From Candidatus Rhodoferax bjergmarkensis (GTDB lineage Bacteria > Pseudomonadota > Gammaproteobacteria > Burkholderiales > Burkholderiaceae_C): a stretch of DNA of 32,502 nt. Each line of letters opens with the position of its first letter. Position 1 is the stretch's first letter. A program made the translations under genes and the position numbers. Shown here in pieces: positions 30,736 through 32,502 of this stretch. The stretch is from the NCBI GenBank assembly GCA_016708345.1, contig JADJFX010000018.1, positions 1 through 32,502 of the forward strand. The letters are read 5' to 3'. The notes below the pieces were generated by a model. That model was not told where the DNA came from, made no database searches, and was given only the letters and a program-made list of their open reading frames with translations.

Positions 30736-32351
30736 ATGCATCTACTTCAATGGGTCTTGCGCTTACCGTGGCGCATAGAGTCTGGCGCTTGTGTGCCTGC
30801 TATCCCTTGTTCTTGCGCCACAGGCACACGCCGTGCTGGCCGATAACTTGCTGATAGACCGGCGGCCATGGTATGGGCAATGCGGTCACGGCAGACCCAC
30901 CGGGTGTTAATTCGATCCACTTCAACCCGGCGGGTCTTGCGCGCATTACCGGAACTGGAAGTCGGACGGTAGGCATCATTGGCCTTAAAACCGAAGAACA
31001 TTACCGCTCCGCCCCGATATGGACATCGGTGGTTTTCATAATGATCCGTTGAACGAGACAGCATCCGGCCCCGTGAAGCTGCGCCTGTATATCCCTGGGC
31101 TTGGGATGCTCCCTGGAAATTTCTGGACTTGCGGCTGCCACTTTGGGTTTTACCTTCAACAAGGAAGGATCCCTGTTCACCTTGGCACGGCAACCTATAT
31201 TCCATTTGCAATGTCATTAGACCGTACGGATGACCCCGATGATCCATCGCGTTTCAGCGGTAAGTCGTTCAGATGCAGCGTTGGTTTACCTGTCTCCAGC
31301 GGTTGGTTGCAAATATTCTGGCACCTGAGTTTTGGCGTTGCCGTTCGATTGCCCACCAGGCCATCGTTATTGATACAGACATGCGTGCCAAACAAGATGC
31401 TTGGCATAACAGGCTCTTTGCAAGGGATTTTGTGGCGAGGAAGGTAAACCCAATCTCATGAACACGTTTACGACGGGTTTTATGCGGCGGTAAGGACGCA
31501 TGCTTGATCCGTTCAAAGAGCTGCCAATAATGAGCATGGAAATGACCACGCCATTTGATCAGCAACTCAATCTTGGGGTTTTGTGGGAACCATCGCCCGG
31601 TTTGGACTGGGGGTTTCCTACCCAGGAGGTGGCTCCAAGCACGGTTTATCGCGGCAGATTCTCTTCAAGACAGATCCCATGATGCGCGCCTTCGTTCAGG
31701 GGCTGCATTCGGAGTCTTCTTCGTTACCTATTGTTTCTGGTATCACCGGAATGCCGCAATACATACCTCCTGTGCAAAGCGGAATCTTGTTGCCACCATT
31801 CCATTTCCGGATAAGTGGCAGATTGGCGTCAAGGTAAGACCTACCGAGCGTCTGCAGCTGTAAAATGGATGTCAGCTATACCGATTGGGCCAAGTGGGAT
31901 GCTTTCCAGTTCAAATTCGACCAAGAGGTTGAAATGCTGAAGATGGCCCGTATGTTTGGTATCTCCAACAGCGCGCAGGTCATTGTGAGCCAGGGACTGG
32001 AAAATGTTTTCAGTTATGGTTTTGGCGTGCAATACGATGTCTCTGATAAATTGTCCCTGCGTCTCGGATACGAGCCGCGCAAGAGTTCCATTCCATTAAG
32101 CAAAATATCCGTTCTTGCGCCTTTGCCGGATACCGTTGTCAAAGCATCGGTGCAGAATAAGACCCAAGAAAGACACGGAAATAAACTTGGCGCTGTCCTA
32201 CGCGACCGGAAGTTATAGCGTTCACGAATGCGCGGACTGCAATCTCAAGTGCGACCACTTCTTCAATGTGGTTTACAACCCGTACGCTGCCATGGCGGAA
32301 GGTGCCATCACGATCCGCTATTTTGGCGCTAGCTTGACCCATCGTTTCTGA
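30736..32351 (+). pseudogene. FadL-type outer-membrane protein, right copy with many frameshifts
   Basis: Corresponds to 6758-8395. More than a dozen indels interrupt it (for example near 30777, 30862, 30950, 31110, 31265 and 31440). The last ~490 bases again match the left copy closely, including the terminal GASLTHRF. See the left copy for function. Confidence 0.75.
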
Positions 32352-32365
32352 ATCAGATTCAAATC

Positions 32366-32502
32366 GCCGAAACCATTTAATCTCAAATCGTTACTGAATT
32401 GCAACCATTCTTGCTGTTGGCGCATGGCAACCACGCATAGTTTTTTCCGCCGACGCTGCGCCAAAAGCACAGGCAGAATCATCTGCACCCAAGACAAACA
32501 AC
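32366..32502 (+). pseudogene. Start of the DUF2059 gene, right copy, cut by the window edge
   Basis: Corresponds to 8410-8545. The start codon is altered (ATCGCCGAAACC for ATCATGAAACC) and several indels follow. Incomplete. Confidence 0.65.

Larger units (their letters stand above)
24831..32502. repeat. Right copy of the long direct repeat
   Basis: Matches 1-8545 in gene order. Shorter by about 870 bases, nearly all because 3250-4725 of the left copy is replaced by 28083-28704. The stretch 24831-29450 is the better version of the shared genes; after 29460 it is the worse one. Confidence 0.9.

Noticed and set aside
29460..32502. Natural pseudogenisation of the right-hand barrel genes
   Set aside because: The high density of single-base indels, spread evenly and rising to the contig end, with an intact left copy, fits sequencing error better than evolution.
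1..32502. tRNA, rRNA, conjugation or partition genes
   Set aside because: I looked for relaxase, type IV secretion, ParA/ParB and stable RNA signatures and saw none; the toxin-antitoxin pair is the only maintenance function.

Overview
This window looks like a mosaic plasmid from a betaproteobacterium of the order Burkholderiales, most probably a member of the Comamonadaceae. Two things point there. Copies of a short intergenic repeat with the core GATAGCTG...CGCT...ATCCATAAG..., which I recognise as typical of Comamonadaceae genomes, are scattered through it. It also carries PEP-CTERM proteins, DUF29 proteins and a WS/DGAT acyltransferase in that style. I see no rRNA, tRNA, transposase, integrase, relaxase or partition ATPase.

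Layout. The first ~8.5 kb (1-8545) is repeated at the end (24831-32502). Indels are concentrated at the two outer ends, so the sequence is probably a circular molecule of about 24-25 kb written slightly more than once around, with poorly resolved ends. The two copies differ structurally around one replication gene, so two variants may coexist. Going round the circle: a TPR protein (22735-23868); a run of exported proteins (23968-26385); a DUF29 protein, a PEP-CTERM protein and a RepA-type initiator (1616-4837); then a C39 cysteine peptidase, an outer-membrane transporter-like barrel, a FadL-type porin, a DUF2059 protein and an ABC-type substrate-binding protein (4911-10106); another DUF29 protein; a decayed TrfA-like replicon; a DUF6160-like exported protein; a second PEP-CTERM protein; a ParE/antitoxin pair; a Rep_3 replicon; a wax-ester-synthase-like acyltransferase; a second MshEN-like protein; a second DUF6160-like gene; a TrfA-like replicon; a cyclophilin lipoprotein; and a second Rep_3 replicon.

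Replication. Five distinct initiator genes or remnants (RepA_C, TrfA-like remnant, Rep_3, TrfA-like, Rep_3) sit in ~25 kb, each with its own repeats. Three of the origins share an architecture: iterons, an A/T-rich stretch, CGCGCG tracts, DnaA-box-like TTATCCACA/TGGATAA sites, and a pure G/C hairpin (C6-7, TACTC, G6-7).

Cargo. The most interesting part is an envelope system. Four related exported or membrane proteins carry, just after the Sec signal or membrane segment, a motif like the double-glycine leaders cut by C39 peptidases (for example LSEEDLSKEVGRDG). A C39 peptidase with an apparently complete catalytic set is encoded among them, next to two outer-membrane barrels. One of the motif proteins also starts with a two-motif MshEN-type (cyclic-di-GMP-binding) domain. 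I infer a c-di-GMP-linked surface-protein or lipid-uptake system whose substrates may be matured by the C39 enzyme. The parts are visible in the sequence; the joint function is a hypothesis.
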